From the NCBI RefSeq assembly GCF_964204645.1, contig NC_134033.1, positions 10,616,155-10,680,154 of the forward strand: 64,000 bases of DNA, given 5' to 3'. Source of the DNA: Tubulanus polymorphus (Eukaryota; Nemertea; Palaeonemertea; Tubulaniformes; Tubulanidae). Every line of letters starts with the position of its first letter. Position 1 is the first letter of the stretch. Position numbers and translations under genes: made by a program. This document shows positions 38,971-52,015 of the stretch, one piece after another. Under the pieces are notes generated by a model. The model worked only from the letters and a program-made list of their open reading frames with translations. It searched no databases and was not told the origin of the DNA.

Positions 38971-41900
38971 TTTTTGATTTCATCATAGGCCTATTTAAAT
39001 TATAATTGTGGGACTTCATCATTTATCATTTACAAGAAATAGTGTTTTATTCGTCTACTGACAGATTTAGTATTTCATCCAATTTGTGAAACCGGGCAAA
39101 GGGGAATCTCCTCACTAGTGATCAGACAGGATGTTGCGCAGTCCCGGGATGCGAGTTCTCTCTAGGCTCGGGGTGTTGGGTGAACAAACACCGCTAACAT
39201 AACGTCCCATTCGACAGAAAGTTTCAATTCGCTGTACCGTCGTATATTTACACGTCGGATTTAGTTATAGATTTAAACAGCGTCGCGCGGAATTCGCACA
39301 AAAACCTTAGATAATCGAAATGTTTACGAAGCCATTCGATGAATGGTTTTATATCCAGTTAAATTATGCGGGCGCATTCATCGAGACGGACGAGTGTATT
39401 CTTTACCTGGCCCAGGTACCACACCTTGAGAACCAGTTCTTATACGAGCTTAGTAATCAGTCTTTATGCGCGCTTGACTGCTTTTCAATGCGCTGTCATT
39501 TCGTCCTGTATCAAAGCTCGGCTTAGGCGACAATTGTTCGTCAAATCCTCGAGTCACGGTTTCATAAACACGGGAACCCGGACCGCCGATAAAATATGAC
39601 CGAAAATCGACATTAGTCCCACACCAATAGGCAAATTGCACTCTATCATCGTGACTATGGGCTTGACTACCTACGCGAAGTGTCAACACGATTTCTGCGA
39701 ATATTAATCATTTCTCGACGTGAATTTCGCACACCTATCATTTCGCCCGAGGTGGAGATCTTATTTGTGTTCTACATTTCCGTTAGAATTGTTATGATAA
39801 ATACCCCATCTGCAAAAAACCGCCTATAGCCCCGCAATGAGTACCTCGTTAGAAGTAGAGTTAGTTCTGATTTGTGAAAATCAAAAGGTTGCGAAGTTAG
39901 ATTTGAACTTAAGAAATACGTAACAATATCGTGTATTTTCAACGTTTAAAATTTGAATTGGGTTTCATAAACAGATGAATTTGTCGATTTTCGAGCTGGT
40001 TTCTGGATACATATTTAGCTCGCTATAGAGTAGGATATGTGTAAGTAAACTGGTAGTAATCCAGAGGTAACTCAGGACCCAGGGCACTCACGGATTGACA
40101 CTTGATAATAGTTTAAGTTGGTACTTTTTGTCATCTGAATAAACGAAAAAAAATTGCAATAAATGAGTGATTAAATTTTGACAAAACATTTGTTTGTCGA
40201 TCTTCAAAATGCTTTTGGTAAACAGCTTATAAACTGAAATATTCGAAGACCTTCGAAACGCCTTTGATACACAAGTAACACGTAGAAACTATAACTAGAA
40301 ATCGACAAATCATTCGTTCGTCGATTTTCAAAACGCTTTTGACAAAATCGTTGTTATTATCATTATTAAACAGTTTGTTGGTTTTTCATTGTAAATAGAC
40401 GCGTATAGATTACGAACAGCGACCACAACAAGAGAGAAAGAGAGGGACATTCTTTATATACGAGACGTATACCCGTGTTTTAAAGGGTTAGAAGTTGTCC
40501 TTTTCCGGCGAGCGACTTTATATTCTCTCTTTTGTCCGTCCCATTCACCGCGCACAAAATCGAAAATCATATCGTCGTCGAGTATTTGAAAGGCTTTCGA
40601 TGAATGTAACTTTCTCTTTTATTGAACCGAATCTTTTGGCGATCGACAGATCGTGTAAATCTCATTTATGTTTCCAGTGAATGGTATGTAGTGTGGCCTG
40701 TTCGATTCAGTAGACTCCTAATGGGCCCACACCGTTTCATATAGAAAAGGGCTCCCGAAATATAAAAGAAAGCACCTTATTATTATTACTGTTTGGGTCT
40801 TGTAATACTTGATTGTGACTTAACGGATAAGGTGAAATACCTATTATCCAGAACAATATGCTGATCGCGTGCCACCATTTTGGTTATATTTTCGTCCCTT
40901 TCATTTTGACGTAAATAACAACAATGAGTCCGGTGATTTATTTCGATTATCAGATTTGTTACTACTAAAAGGTGTTAAACTCGCCCTGTGTGTCTGTGTG
41001 TAAAGCATTATTCGATCGATAAGTTAGTTGTCTAATGATAATGATCTGCTATTGAAATATATCGCTATTGAGTGAAATGAGGACCACTGACTTTCTAATG
41101 TTGTTGTTGTGTTTCGGACGATTTGAAACGTGTAAAGAAGTCTTTTTACAATACAAGAATACAACGTTAATAATAAACAGAAATATACAAATAAACGTTC
41201 ATTAAATCGACATAAATTTCTGAATGCACTAAACATAGAAAATCTAAACACTCATCAACCCGACGATTACTATACATTTTAAAGAAGCGTCAACTGCTTC
41301 AAATAGACAAGTTATCCATCTGAAAAGTATCAAAGTACCATTCCTCTTCGCATCAACTCAAAAAATGGATAATTTGTAATTGGAAAATCTGATAATTCGA
41401 TACGTATATAACGTGAATAACCTCGTTTTGTTTTTAAGTAACTTTATTGGGGTTTTGAGGTTTTAGGTAATGATCGCCCCGGCAAAAAATCCCCCTAGGC
41501 AAAAATCCCTCCTGGTAAAAGTCCTCCCGAAATTCAGTTTTCTATCAAACTATAGAGTATAAAATTTTGTTAAACACTAGATAAAACTTTTGATAATATC
41601 AAACACCAAACTTCTTTAAAATCTTTACTAAAGTACATATCCTTGATGTTATTCAGTTGATTGAAATGAATTTTGAAAACAATGTCGAAAATCTTCCAAA
41701 AATGTCGAAATGTACAAAGATTAAATAGAGGCCATTTTGTCTTTACATAAACTTCGATGCGATCCAATTTCGACAAAAAAAAAATCTATGAAATAAGGAA
41801 TAAAAATATCAATAGATGCCAAAAAGACTCATTCACAGTATGAAATAGATTTTAAATTGAATTTTTTAGAATTTGTTTTCGACGACAGAATCAGGAAATA

Positions 41901-43144
41901 GTGATGTGTAAAATATTGAAACGTTCTCATCTGTTGCATTAGTGGTAGGTTGAAGCATGTCATTTCGTCCTAACAGGTAGCCACAGTCTGACACAAACAA
42001 CTTATACCGTCGACAATAGACGCATCGAAGCGCAGATAATTGCAGTTATTCCACCATAAATGGGACCTTCGGAGGCCTTTGTTCGGGCACAATAGACGCC
42101 AAACTGGATGGGAAATAAATCGGGGCCAGATATGGGCACCCCCGAAAATTTCGGGTACGAAAATCTTTTTTGGTTGAAACTCCCGAAAAAGATAGCTTCC
42201 TGATTCGATAAAACAGATTCATAGAACGGATATGTTCTTATATCGATTAAAATCTCTTTCACAGGCGTGGTAGCATGACGAATTCAGACGAAATAAATGA
42301 AGAAATCATATCACACGTATGAAGTAAATTTTTTATGACATGATTTGATGAAAATAATGATTTATTAGCTTACAAAGTGCGATGACCCAAAGCCCAGATT
42401 TCAGCTTCTAAAGCCATGATTAGTTGTTTTAGAAAACGTTTTATTAGTTAGCCCTATAGTCGAATCTAAACCGACGACTCGGGAACTGGAAAGCGTAAGT
42501 TGAGTCGTTTTATGGGGCGATCGACAACTTCAAATCGAAAATTCAAGAGTCATTTTTCTATTCGCGAACAAACGATATGTTTATATTTCTGTTTGGTGTC
42601 TATAAGTGTTTTATATAGGAGGCCATTAGAAGTCTACTGAATCGCGAAGTGACGCTATTTTACTCTAAACACAGACGACTTTACACGATCTACCGACCAT
42701 CAAAAGAGTCAGTTCAATACGAACGAAAGTTACATTCATCGAAAGCTTTTCAAATATATTATTGTATGATGAAGTTATGGACAACGCTTTTGAGTGTAAC
42801 AGACACAAAGAGTAGTCGCCTATTAAACACAGTATGTTGAGTGTTGTCTTTTTGTTTCTTGAATAAAGAAACGGCTTTCGTTTTTCTGTTTACAAATCTG
42901 TGTGTGAGTAACTATATACTATAACGCACCCACCCCCGACTCTCTAAACGCATGCATGGAGAAACTCCTACTGTATTTTTATTGTTACTCAATCAAAGGC
43001 TTTTGACCCATCGACAAAACATAAGTTCATAGGCAACAAATCTTCGAAACAACTTTTAAATGTTTGTTTACCACGATCGCCGCCACACTGAGACAGATAT
43101 AGGTGTCCATTGACCATTGATTTTCAGAAGTTCTACGCGATATT
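38971..43144. other. Mostly unique intergenic DNA, about 4.2 kb
   Basis: The longest stretch without strong repeats. About 40186-40225 and 40308-40345 share TTGTTTGTCGAT.TTCAAAA.GCTTTTG, a small dispersed duplication. Short open frames lack recognisable domains. 39300-39700 has two overlapping frames of about 70-80 codons on each strand, again unrecognised. Confidence 0.35.
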
Positions 43145-43350
43145 GATACAATGATCGTCCTAAGTCTAAGATCGGTCTCAAGTTGTTAGATTGGTTATAG
43201 AACCAAAATGTTCTTCGACTGGACTCGAATTGTTAGACTTGGTTGTAGAACCGAAATGAGGTTAGACTGATCTTTCATTTTTAGATTGGCTAGTAAACCA
43301 AAATGGGCTTAGACTGGTCTTAAATCTAAGCCTTGACTATGCAACCTGGT
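43145..43350 (+). repeat. Family A modular array
   Basis: AGTTGTTAGATTGGTTATAG, AACCAAAATGTTCTTCGACT, GTAAACCAAAATGGGCTTAG and related words; about four modules, ending in GACTATGCAACCTGGTCACA. Confidence 0.78.
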
Positions 43351-44091
43351 CACAGAGGATTTGAACTCCGACTTTCCAAAAACAAACTACAGCTAAGTTC
43401 CAGTGTGTAAACTATGTTATGAAACGCGAAAAGTCACATGAATAAAGAAGACGAAATCTATCCAAATGAATCAACAATTTCAGCTGTTTTGATAAATTCT
43501 ATCGTGTAAATTCGAATTGTGAGTCGTCAGTCATCTACAGTTAACTCGGATTGTTCGATTTGCTAACTCGTTACGAAATCTAGCGCTGGTTGTTTTCTCG
43601 TGTCGCCGTCCTGCCCTTCGGGTGGCTCGCTAAAGCATTTGGCACACCTGGGAAGAAGGCGGGTTATATCCCCAGGGGCAATAATCGAGAGATCCCGACA
43701 GATATACACGAAAACTCCGCTAATTGCATACGAGCCGGTTTTTAAGTACCGCACGGTGACTCATCGAGGCTAAATTTCGGCAATTTCGGCCCTCATTAAT
43801 CTCTGGCAATGTGTCGGTGTTCGATCGTCCTGAGATACCCCTCTACTGCGAGAGAGAGGGCAGCGAGCTAAGAGGTTTGAAAGGTCACTTGTCCGACAAG
43901 TGTTGACACGATAATAGAATGTGTCCTCGACGTCCGTGGTCTGAACTATAGGCGCTAAGATTATTAGCCCGAGATGGCAATTAGTTTTCTGACAAACAAT
44001 TTGTGAAAATGTCGAGAATTGCAAATTCACGTTGAGAATGATAATGTTTAACTCCCGAGGGATTTTGTGGAATCTAAACTTGTACAACTTT
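43351..44091. other. Unique spacer between two family A arrays
   Basis: No gene recognised; the 105-codon minus-strand frame at its right end shows no domain. Confidence 0.3.
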
Positions 44092-44360
44092 CTAATGATC
44101 TTCGACCGGTCTCAAGTTGTTAAATTGGTTATGGAACCAAAATGAGATTAGTCTTGTCGTAACTTGCTAGATTGGTCATAGAACCAAAATGTTTTAGACT
44201 TTAAGTTGTTAGATTTAAGAACCAAAATGAATTTAGACTGGTCTTAAGTTGTTAGATTGATTTTAGAACCAAAATGAACTTCGACTGGTCTTAAGTTGTT
44301 TATAGATTTGCTACGGAACCAAAATGGCCTTGGGCTGGTTTTATGTGAGTCTTGACCGTA
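44092..44360 (+). repeat. Family A modular array
   Basis: Five or six modules of CTTAAGTTGTTAGATTG, TTTTAGAACCAAAATGAACT and similar, ending in a GTCTTGACCGTATAACTG-type end. Confidence 0.78.
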
Positions 44361-44939
44361 TAACTGTACCCAACGTTTTAAAGACCCTGGATCAGATAAA
44401 TTTGTACGATGCCCATTTTCACAAAAACCTGGCCTGTAAAATAATATCTAGTACCAATAAACATGTTTTTGATTTCCACCATCGACTGGCAATATTTTAT
44501 TTTTAATTTGACAGCTCGATCGACTCCTTACATTCGATTCTATGAATGACGCTATTATTTTGGCTCCAATTCAAAATCTGTCCGCGTTCATTAAAAAAAC
44601 CACCGGTGCTTGAGAGCGTTTTGAAGATCTATTGAAATCAATTCATAGAACATGTTTAGAAAATGGTTCATATATTCAATAGGTTCTACAGTACTATACA
44701 TAACTTTTAACAGTTGTTGCGTTCATTAAGATAAAAAATGGGCAAAATTTTTAACTTTAACCTTAACGTACCCAGCTTATGGCTTAACTAATAACTGGGA
44801 CTCTAATTCCAATACTCTAACAACAACACTACAGACGAGGTTGTCTGGTCACATCTTTTATGGAAAGCTAGGTCTTAGGGTTTAGACCCAGAAAAACGTA
44901 TTTTGGTGAGTATTTCACAACTCGACCGAAATTCAGCCA
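44361..44939. other. Unique intergenic DNA
   Basis: AT-rich; nothing recognised. Confidence 0.3.
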
Positions 44940-45075
44940 GAGCACAACCATAGGGGGCTCGAACCTGTAACCTCCAGCATGCCAAACGAGCATTCTAACC
45001 AGTAGACCATAAACCTGAAGTACTTGACGGAATTTATAGGGTTTTCCGGTCAGGTGTGGTGACTTCATTCACTAG
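44940..45075 (-). mobile_element. tRNA-derived SINE, copy 2
   Basis: Minus strand: A box TGGTCTACTGGTTAGAATG (plus 44991-45009) and B box GGTTCGAGCC (plus 44957-44966), with the CACACCTGACCGG head upstream. The best-preserved promoter of the set. Confidence 0.72.
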
Positions 45076-46898
45076 CAGTACCGGTCATCATTCTCTGCTG
45101 ATTACAAGATTCTCTTAAATAAGAAGATCTTAGTTAGACTAAAAACGCGAATGGCAACCAATTGCAATATTTGAATGGTTAAGATACGTTTCTGAAGCAA
45201 CAGCAGCAGCAGCAGCAAGTTTCGGGATCTCGAAAAAGCGTTTGACACCCGATCACGAGACTGTGTAGTCTCCCCGTGTACGAATCATGGATGTTCCATT
45301 CAAATATCACCCTAAATATAACTATACAATATTGTAAATGATAGTAAACTATGTTTTGGAATATTGCTAACTTTTTGTTTAGGTGTACATGTTAGGTTTT
45401 CATCTACGCTACAAAGGCGAACGGAGCAGTTCTATTGTTCGGTAGTAACGGCGCAAAAAACAACCCGTAATCGTTCATTTGTTCTTAATTACAACGGCAA
45501 TAATTAGGGTCGTTAATCTACGGGAGTAATTATTTACAATTATTGTACCGATGATTATTGTCTAGGTCAAAAACGGAATATAGAAAAAAAATCGTCGGCA
45601 GATTTTTGAGAGAGACTGCGCGTTATCGTATACAACGTCGAATCTATATACTTTTAATAATAATAATAATGATTATCATCATAATAATGATAATGATAGA
45701 CCCCGATAATATAGATATCTATCTTCATCGCAGTCGTGTTTAATTGATGGTTTTATAGCGAGTATTTATCGAGAGATTATACACGGATAGAGTTGAGAGT
45801 TTATGTACGCGGGTCTCCAGGCTGTTTCGGGGTGCTTCAGGGGTCCATCTTCGGCCCATCGGTAATATGTTGTTGTCTAGGCTTGATGAAACTAATTAAG
45901 TTATTTTCTCATATCTCAACCCTCTGATTGTGTCAGTAAGGCAGTTATCAGCAGGTTGAGAGTCACTCAGGGTATTATTTTTTTCACTCGGGTTTCTAGC
46001 AGGTTCTAGGCTCCCGTGAATTAGAGACCTGAGAACAACTTCATCTTCCTTTTTTTGAGATCCTCCATTGCATCGGCGCCAATCACCCAACGGGGTCACA
46101 TCGCTAGTCTTATTTTGATCTAGATTTTTGGTTTTCACCATTTTAGGAATTTTTTTCTGGTTTATCAGCGAACCTGGAAACTACGTACACTTCGTTGAGG
46201 TTTTCAGCGGAAGCTTCCGGTTTGGTGTTCAGAGCACCGGCGAAACCCAGTTCGAATCATACTTAAAAAAAACATCCCAGAAAGCCGCGTTGCTGAAATT
46301 CTTGTGGAGTCGACCGCATTAAAAACTCTTATGAAACCTGAACTGGGATTGGTACAGAAAAAAATCACATTTCGATCGTAGAATCTTTTTGTTTTTGTTT
46401 TTTTTCATTGTTTAGAATTTGTAGAATTTCCGGGTATTTGAAATTAGCAGCTATAGGATTAATATTTTACTCCAAGGAATTACGCAACAGATATAAGTGT
46501 GGTTGAATATTGTACTCTGTGGATTATCGGCTAAATAACTCAAGAATTTACCGGGCTTGTCCAACAACAGAACTATTGCGTCCTTGTCTCTGGGGAGAGA
46601 GTCAGGTGTAACGGGAGATAGAGGTATCTTCATAACACTGTAACCCAGGATTAAAATTACTCGCGGTACAGTATCTATCTTACTCCCGGTGTAGGTTTCG
46701 TATGGAAATGTCATGTGAAAATCTTCGGGGAGTTTCACGTTCCTAAGACTCATATTCTCTGGATGTCACTGACATCCAGCATGCGCTTCTTTATCGGGAG
46801 CGTCTCTGTAGCAGTGAAAGGGTTCCTAGAGTCAATTCCAACATAGCGAGACCATAATGATTCTAGTTCTATTGAAGACTTTCAATTTGCCTAATTCT
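45076..46898. other. Intergenic DNA with a Sox-site-rich patch and unassigned open frames
   Basis: (CAG)n of six units at about 45200. 45440-45560 is dense in ACAAT/ATTGT words, including ACAATTATTGT. (TAATAATGAT)-type simple sequence at about 45655-45700. 45896-46753 (minus strand) has successive short open frames of protein-like composition that I could not identify. Confidence 0.35.
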
Positions 46899-47043
46899 CA
46901 GGGGCCGGTTGCGTGGTCATGGCTTAGACTTAAGACCAATCTAATGCCAACTTAGTTCTATAGTCAATCTAACAACTTAAAACCAGTCTTAAGATTTAGG
47001 ACTACCTGTGGACTCAAGTCACGAATGTGCAACTGGGCCCAGG
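46899..47043 (-). mobile_element. Compact family A element with inverted ends
   Basis: Left end CAGGGGCCGGTTGCGTGGTC, right end GTGCAACTGGGCCCAGG. The ends are imperfect inverted complements (CTGGGCCCAGTTGCAC type). The interior has about two A modules (ATAGTCAATCTAACAACTTA, AAACCAGTCTTAAG). The smallest complete-looking member. A related end recurs at 47155-47240. Confidence 0.7.
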
Positions 47044-47154
47044 TATATGCATGATCAACTCCTGTAAGCTAGACAGAGACGAGTCCCTGCCAATGGACTC
47101 GGGGATGCTATCATTGCAGAGTCCATGCACATCTATTGTTTCCCCAAGCCAAGA

Positions 47155-47240
47155 GACAGGGCCAGTTGCACAGTCTTGGCTTAGATTCATCAGTCTAAGC
47201 GCTAGCCCATCTTACGTAGTTCCATAGCGAATCTAGAACT
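47155..47240 (-). repeat. Family A end fragment
   Basis: CAGGGCCAGTTGCACAGTCT, TGGCTTAGATTCATCAGTC, TAGTTCCATAGCGAATCTAG. Matches the left half of 46899-47043. Confidence 0.65.
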
Positions 47241-47844
47241 GCAGGCCTACTGGGCCGTAGTTTGACCTATAGCCTATAGATGTCTCTGTTACACGTTTGT
47301 TTACTCCACTTTCTGCAAATCAGTTTAGCATCAAAGGATCGCGGAGAATAATAAAATAATTGGGTCACGAGTCATCGCGACACAGACCACAAAATACATC
47401 ATATATACATAATCAACTAGAGAACAATTATACACATCAGCGCTGACTATTAACTAAATGACGGCTGGATTGTTGGAAAGAGAGTACTCAGTCAGGGACA
47501 TATTTTACTACCGATGTGTCATTAAAAATATGACGTTAATTTAGTGGCGATTATATTCCTATATAACGGTCGCTAATTATTATCAGTTGATGTGAACAGA
47601 TTTCTCATTTCTGTCGACCTCGGATGATATTATTAGACCGAGTGCGCTAGTAGTATATGTAGAGAGAGAACAAGAGCTGACAGACAACAAAGCGTGCGCG
47701 CGGTTAGAAATCAAAATGTGTACATTTACAGTTTAGACGTTGTCATCAAAAGCGTCATTCGTCAACAATGGAAACGGTTTATTTATTTGAATAGTTGTGT
47801 GTATATACTAAAAACACATAATTGAATTAATCAACAATTCAGGA
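47241..47844. other. Unique intergenic DNA
   Basis: AT-rich; nothing recognised. Confidence 0.3.
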
Positions 47845-47925
47845 AATGCAGCACCCAGTTCCACAGCGAACTGGATAACTGTGGAACTGCGGCTGGGTTA
47901 AGAACTGTGGATCTGGATCCCAGTA
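47845..47925 (+). repeat. Family B (GTGGAACTG) short array
   Basis: CACCCAGTTCCACAGCGAAC, GGATAACTGTGGAACTGCGG and GAACTGTGGATCTGGATCCC: facing inverted ends with a few tandem words between. Confidence 0.65.
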
Positions 47926-47984
47926 GTAAATTGTTCTGCAAATACGCTATTTTGCATAACATCCGCGCTAAGGCAAAGTTGGAA

Positions 47985-48060
47985 ACATTGCGCGATAGTC
48001 TCGTGCAAAAAGTGAGATGTTAATGGTTGCCACAGCTTAGGTTCGAATCCCATTAAAATG
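47985..48060 (+). mobile_element. tRNA-like SINE relic, plus strand
   Basis: GATAGTCTCGTGCAAAAAG (A-box-like) and GGTTCGAATCC (perfect B box, 48040-48050), about 28 bp apart. No proper cloverleaf. Confidence 0.4.
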
Positions 48061-48681
48061 ATTTGTAAAACTACATTACGAAATGGAAAGGAAATAATGG
48101 CGACCTGTTTTTGAAACATCGATGCAAAACACATTTTCGTTTTCATTCACTTTTTGCAAAGAAAAAACGACGAAAAAAAGATAAACGGTGCTCTCGCTTC
48201 TATAAATCATTAAACACCGATCTATCTAATTTACCCCGTGTTGGCTTCGACTCGTAAAGATAATCATAGCCACTAAAAATTACGCCCGCTTCCAGTCCCC
48301 GATTTAGAAATAATTATTGCTATTTATTTTGACGATAATTTATGCCAGCACGGGGGTATTTTACGTTATGTAACTGTCGTAACGACTTTTTATCTCGGGG
48401 TTCAGTGAATAAAAAGATATGAAATATATACCGTATTTTTACGCGAATTTGGAGGCGTATCCATGACTGTAACGGTTTTGATTGTTATCGACGTTGTTTT
48501 GAATTGGTAGAATTGACGTCATAATTGTAAAATCGGCCGAAAATAACCGGGTTGCTCGATCAACGAGGCCTGGTACATCCACTGAATTAAAAAAAAAAAC
48601 AATTTGTACCTAATGATGCGGTGAGAGAGCTTAAGTGGCCAAGTGGCCTAGCTTAAAGACAGCCGGAGGTTTAATTGATAA
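48061..48681. other. Unique intergenic DNA
   Basis: AT-rich; nothing recognised. Confidence 0.3.
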
Positions 48682-48876
48682 GAGTTAACCAGTGTATAGT
48701 AGACGTAGTGACAATTAAAAGTTCATTTTGATACTTTGGTATCTATCCGTCGGTTATCTTAAACCAACTCCTGGGGGGCTCCTAATAGAGATCAGAAACG
48801 GAAGTGGATAGTTGACACAGTGACAATTAAAAGTTCATTGTTACTTTGGTTTTTATCCGTCGGTTATCTTTAACTT
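48682..48876 (+). mobile_element. Two partial MITE copies (CAGGGGCTGCAG family)
   Basis: 48682-48771 and 48804-48876 each contain GACAATTAAAAGTTCATT, TTTGGT and ATCCGTCGGTTATCTT, as in the interior of the 10487-10648 element. Both lack the CAGGGGCTGCAG termini. The tandem placement suggests a duplication. Confidence 0.65.
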
Positions 48877-49565
48877 ACTTATAAGGAGAATTGGCCCAGA
48901 AAGGCGGCCAACCGGCCGGTAGATAGGCGGCCACCCGGGTCAACTTTTCAGCTCAGCAGAAATGAGAAACAAATCAAATTTATTGCTTAATTTCTTCATT
49001 ATTTTTCAAAACACTGCATTCAAAGTTAGGATTTTACTGTGAGTTATACCGATTGAAAATGAACTTCGAAACACAGCGATTTAACTCTTACTCGCAATGT
49101 TATGAAACCTAGATCCGAGTCCTCAACTAATAACTCATCAGCTAACCCGGATGACATCGTACTAAAATTATAGATCGAAAAATATGGAGTAAAAAAGAGA
49201 GCCACAGAACTGACGGGGTACTCGTGATGCCCGGAGTAGAGACGACGGGGCGATGCGGGCATCTGAATGCGTGTCTGATAGAATATGATTACTACAATAA
49301 AAAGTAGGTTTAGACGCCATCGTTGATAGTGTTGTATTCCAGCAATGGTGTGAATATATAATATATAATATACTAGTTATTTCTCGCTATTTTCCTGACT
49401 TTCGACTTATTTGTCTACGGATATTTACTGTTAGTTTGCCCAAACCGCCATCACAACGCAAACTGCACTTAATTTATTTGACATATACTTAATCTAGTAT
49501 TTAATCATTCACTGTACATTGATTCACACCTGCAAGTGGGTAGTTATTGTATTCTGAATCAGGTT
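48877..49565. other. Unique intergenic DNA
   Basis: Short CCGGCCGG/CGGCC-rich patch at about 48903-48938. Nothing else recognised. Confidence 0.3.
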
Positions 49566-50246
49566 TATTTTGGTTCTATTCCGGGTTCCACATTGGGTGG
49601 GTTTAATTTGACTCAGGACCCAGTGGTTCCGCAATTGTGTGGGTTTAATGTGACTCTGGATCTAGTTCCGTAGTTGTGTGGGTTTATTTTCACTCTAGAT
49701 CAGTTCCACAGTTGTGTTGGTTTAATTTGTCTCTGGATCAGTTCTACAGTCGTCTGGGTTCGATTTTTCTATCCAGTTCCACAGTTGCGTGGGTTTAATT
49801 CGACTCTGAATCCAGGTCCACAGTTCTGTGTGCTTAATTTGACTCTTTGGATCTAGTTCCGCAGTGGTTGTGTAAGTTTATTTTGACTCTGGGTTAGTTC
49901 CACAGTTCAGTAGGTTTAATTTGAATCTGGATCCAGTTCCACAGTTGTGTGTGCTTAATTTGACTCTGGATCTAGTTCCACAGTTCAGTAGGTTTAATTT
50001 GAATCTGGATCCAGTTCCACAGTGGTCTGGGTTTAATCTTTTCTACCCAGTTCCACAGTTGCGTGGATTCCATTCGACTCTCAATCCGGTTCCACAGTTG
50101 TGTGGGCTTAATTTCACTTTGGACTCAGTTCCGCAGTCTTATGTGTTTGATTTGACACAGTTCCACAGTGGTGAGGGTTTAATTTTATTCCGGATCCAGT
50201 TCCGCGGTGTTGTGAGAGTTCATTGTGACTCTGGGACCAATGTTTA
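49566..50246 (+). repeat. 39-bp minisatellite (family B), about 17 units
   Basis: Unit CAGTTCCACAGTTGTGTGGG, then TTTAATTTGACTCTGGATC. Units vary by small substitutions and indels. The core CTGGATCCAGTTCCACAG equals the inverted end of the family A/B elements. 39 is a multiple of 3, so a repetitive frame stays open in places; that is not evidence of a gene. Confidence 0.93.
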
Positions 50247-51805
50247 TTTGTTTCTTATTTATAACTTTTCACTGAAATATCCAATGCCGAACTTATTTCT
50301 AGCAAAAAAACAGTGATCTAATACATGTATACCAATTTGACCGTATGCAAACTCTAGTCATACAATATGTCAATATGTTTACGAGCAACATTTCGGCTGT
50401 AGACTAAATCCTGACGTTCTCCTGCCTAAAAATTAAACGCCTTGATATTGCATGATGATGGCTATTCGATTATTACCGAAACATTTCTCGAAATATTTTC
50501 TGACTTACTCGAGAACTTTACATCTTTGTGGCTGAAATATTGTGGGATTTATCTCGTCAAGTTTGTGTTCATAGTTAGAAACATTTTATTTTTTTTTTTA
50601 AATATTCATTGCTCCACGTATGCATATATAATGAGCACAGATAATAATTTCTATAATTACAGTATAGCACACAGTACAGTGTACAGAAGCAGAAAAACAA
50701 AACAGCTTTAAAGTTATTACATTTTCATACGAGATTTGCATGCTGAATAAACAAAGACACTTTAAAGATGAGTTTTTCTAGTAAATATAGTTTGCATCGC
50801 ATACACGCTTGGTCTTTGTATATAAAAAAACTGACAGGTTACGTTGTCTCAAATCTTTAAAGGCATCACACTAAAAAATAGAATGAAATTCATCGTCGAT
50901 GCGATTACCTTTAGACCATATAAGTGCATGTATATCTCAGTTTTACTATTTTGAGTCATGCACTCGTCATTGCTGTGACGTGCGGCAGGTTTAAACCCGT
51001 TTCTGCTCGCCCCCAAGATGACAATTCATTATATTATCAAATCTACACGATACAAGTGACACAATAGATGTTTTGTTATTCAAAGTAAGTACCGCGTAGC
51101 AGCAGCAGTAGCTGCAGCGGCGGCAGCAATCGGATCGGAGTCAGTCGGCACCGTCCTGAATCTAATCGAAGGATAAAGTATCCGTCGAAACTTAAACCGC
51201 AGACGATCGCGAGCAGATCACGAAAACAAACGATTTAATTTTTTAGTTGCGACAGGCTGCGGTCGCGGTTTAAGCCCGCGTCGTGCGGTCGCATCGCGCT
51301 CGAGTAGTAAACACTGCCGTGGTAAAACCCCCGGCGGTGACAACTAGACGTTGAAATGATACTCGAATTATCCCCGGTAACAATAAGCGATCATTAAGCC
51401 GTATTAGTAAAGCCAGGAGTATGTTTAGTCATAGAGTCATTTAATTTATTCGTAGAGCAGCTTATGCTGTGTATATTATGCAGACGATTATAAAGGATTG
51501 AGGACCTGTACACAGTCAACAGAATCAAACTCAATTACCAGGGTACACCCCCTTCCTTTTCGTCCTTCATTTGATTTGCTTGGGCCTCGGGACACATACA
51601 TTCATATATATATACAATCTGCGGTTACGGATACTCTCATTTTAAGGACAAGTGGAGAACCAATTCAATTCAATTCTCACTCAGTTTCATACCTGAATGT
51701 GGTATTCAATAGTAATAGCTTAATTCCACAATAGATTAACACACGTCATAAAGAGATAAACATCAATATAAACAAGTGTCTACAGGGTGAGAGTCCATAT
51801 GTCTA
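50247..51805. other. Mostly unique intergenic DNA
   Basis: A degenerate hammerhead-like motif at 50450-50490 (ATGATGATGGCTATT ... ATTACCGAAAC). CAG/CGG-rich patch at 51101-51130. 51180-51420 has high CG content and ACAATAAG Sox-like words. No gene recognised. Confidence 0.35.
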
Positions 51806-52015
51806 TTACAGTTTTTGATATGAAAAAAAAAATTTTTGTTGTTTTAAAATGTGTATATAAAGGGTTTTAATCTTATCTATTCCCCACTTGTGCCAAGTGC
51901 CGAATATCATTAGTTTTTGATTTAAAAAATAAATTTTGTTTTTCTTTCTTTAATGTTCTAAAATGTGTATGGGTTTTAATCTTATATCCCAACGCTCGAA
52001 TGTGCCGAATATTGT
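51806..52015 (+). repeat. Diverged direct duplication of about 110 bp
   Basis: Both halves contain TTTTTGAT, AAAAATAAATTTTTGTT-like runs, TTTTAAAATGTGTAT/TTCTAAAATGTGTAT, GGGTTTTAATCTTAT and TGTGCC(AAGTGCC)GAATAT. Confidence 0.65.
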
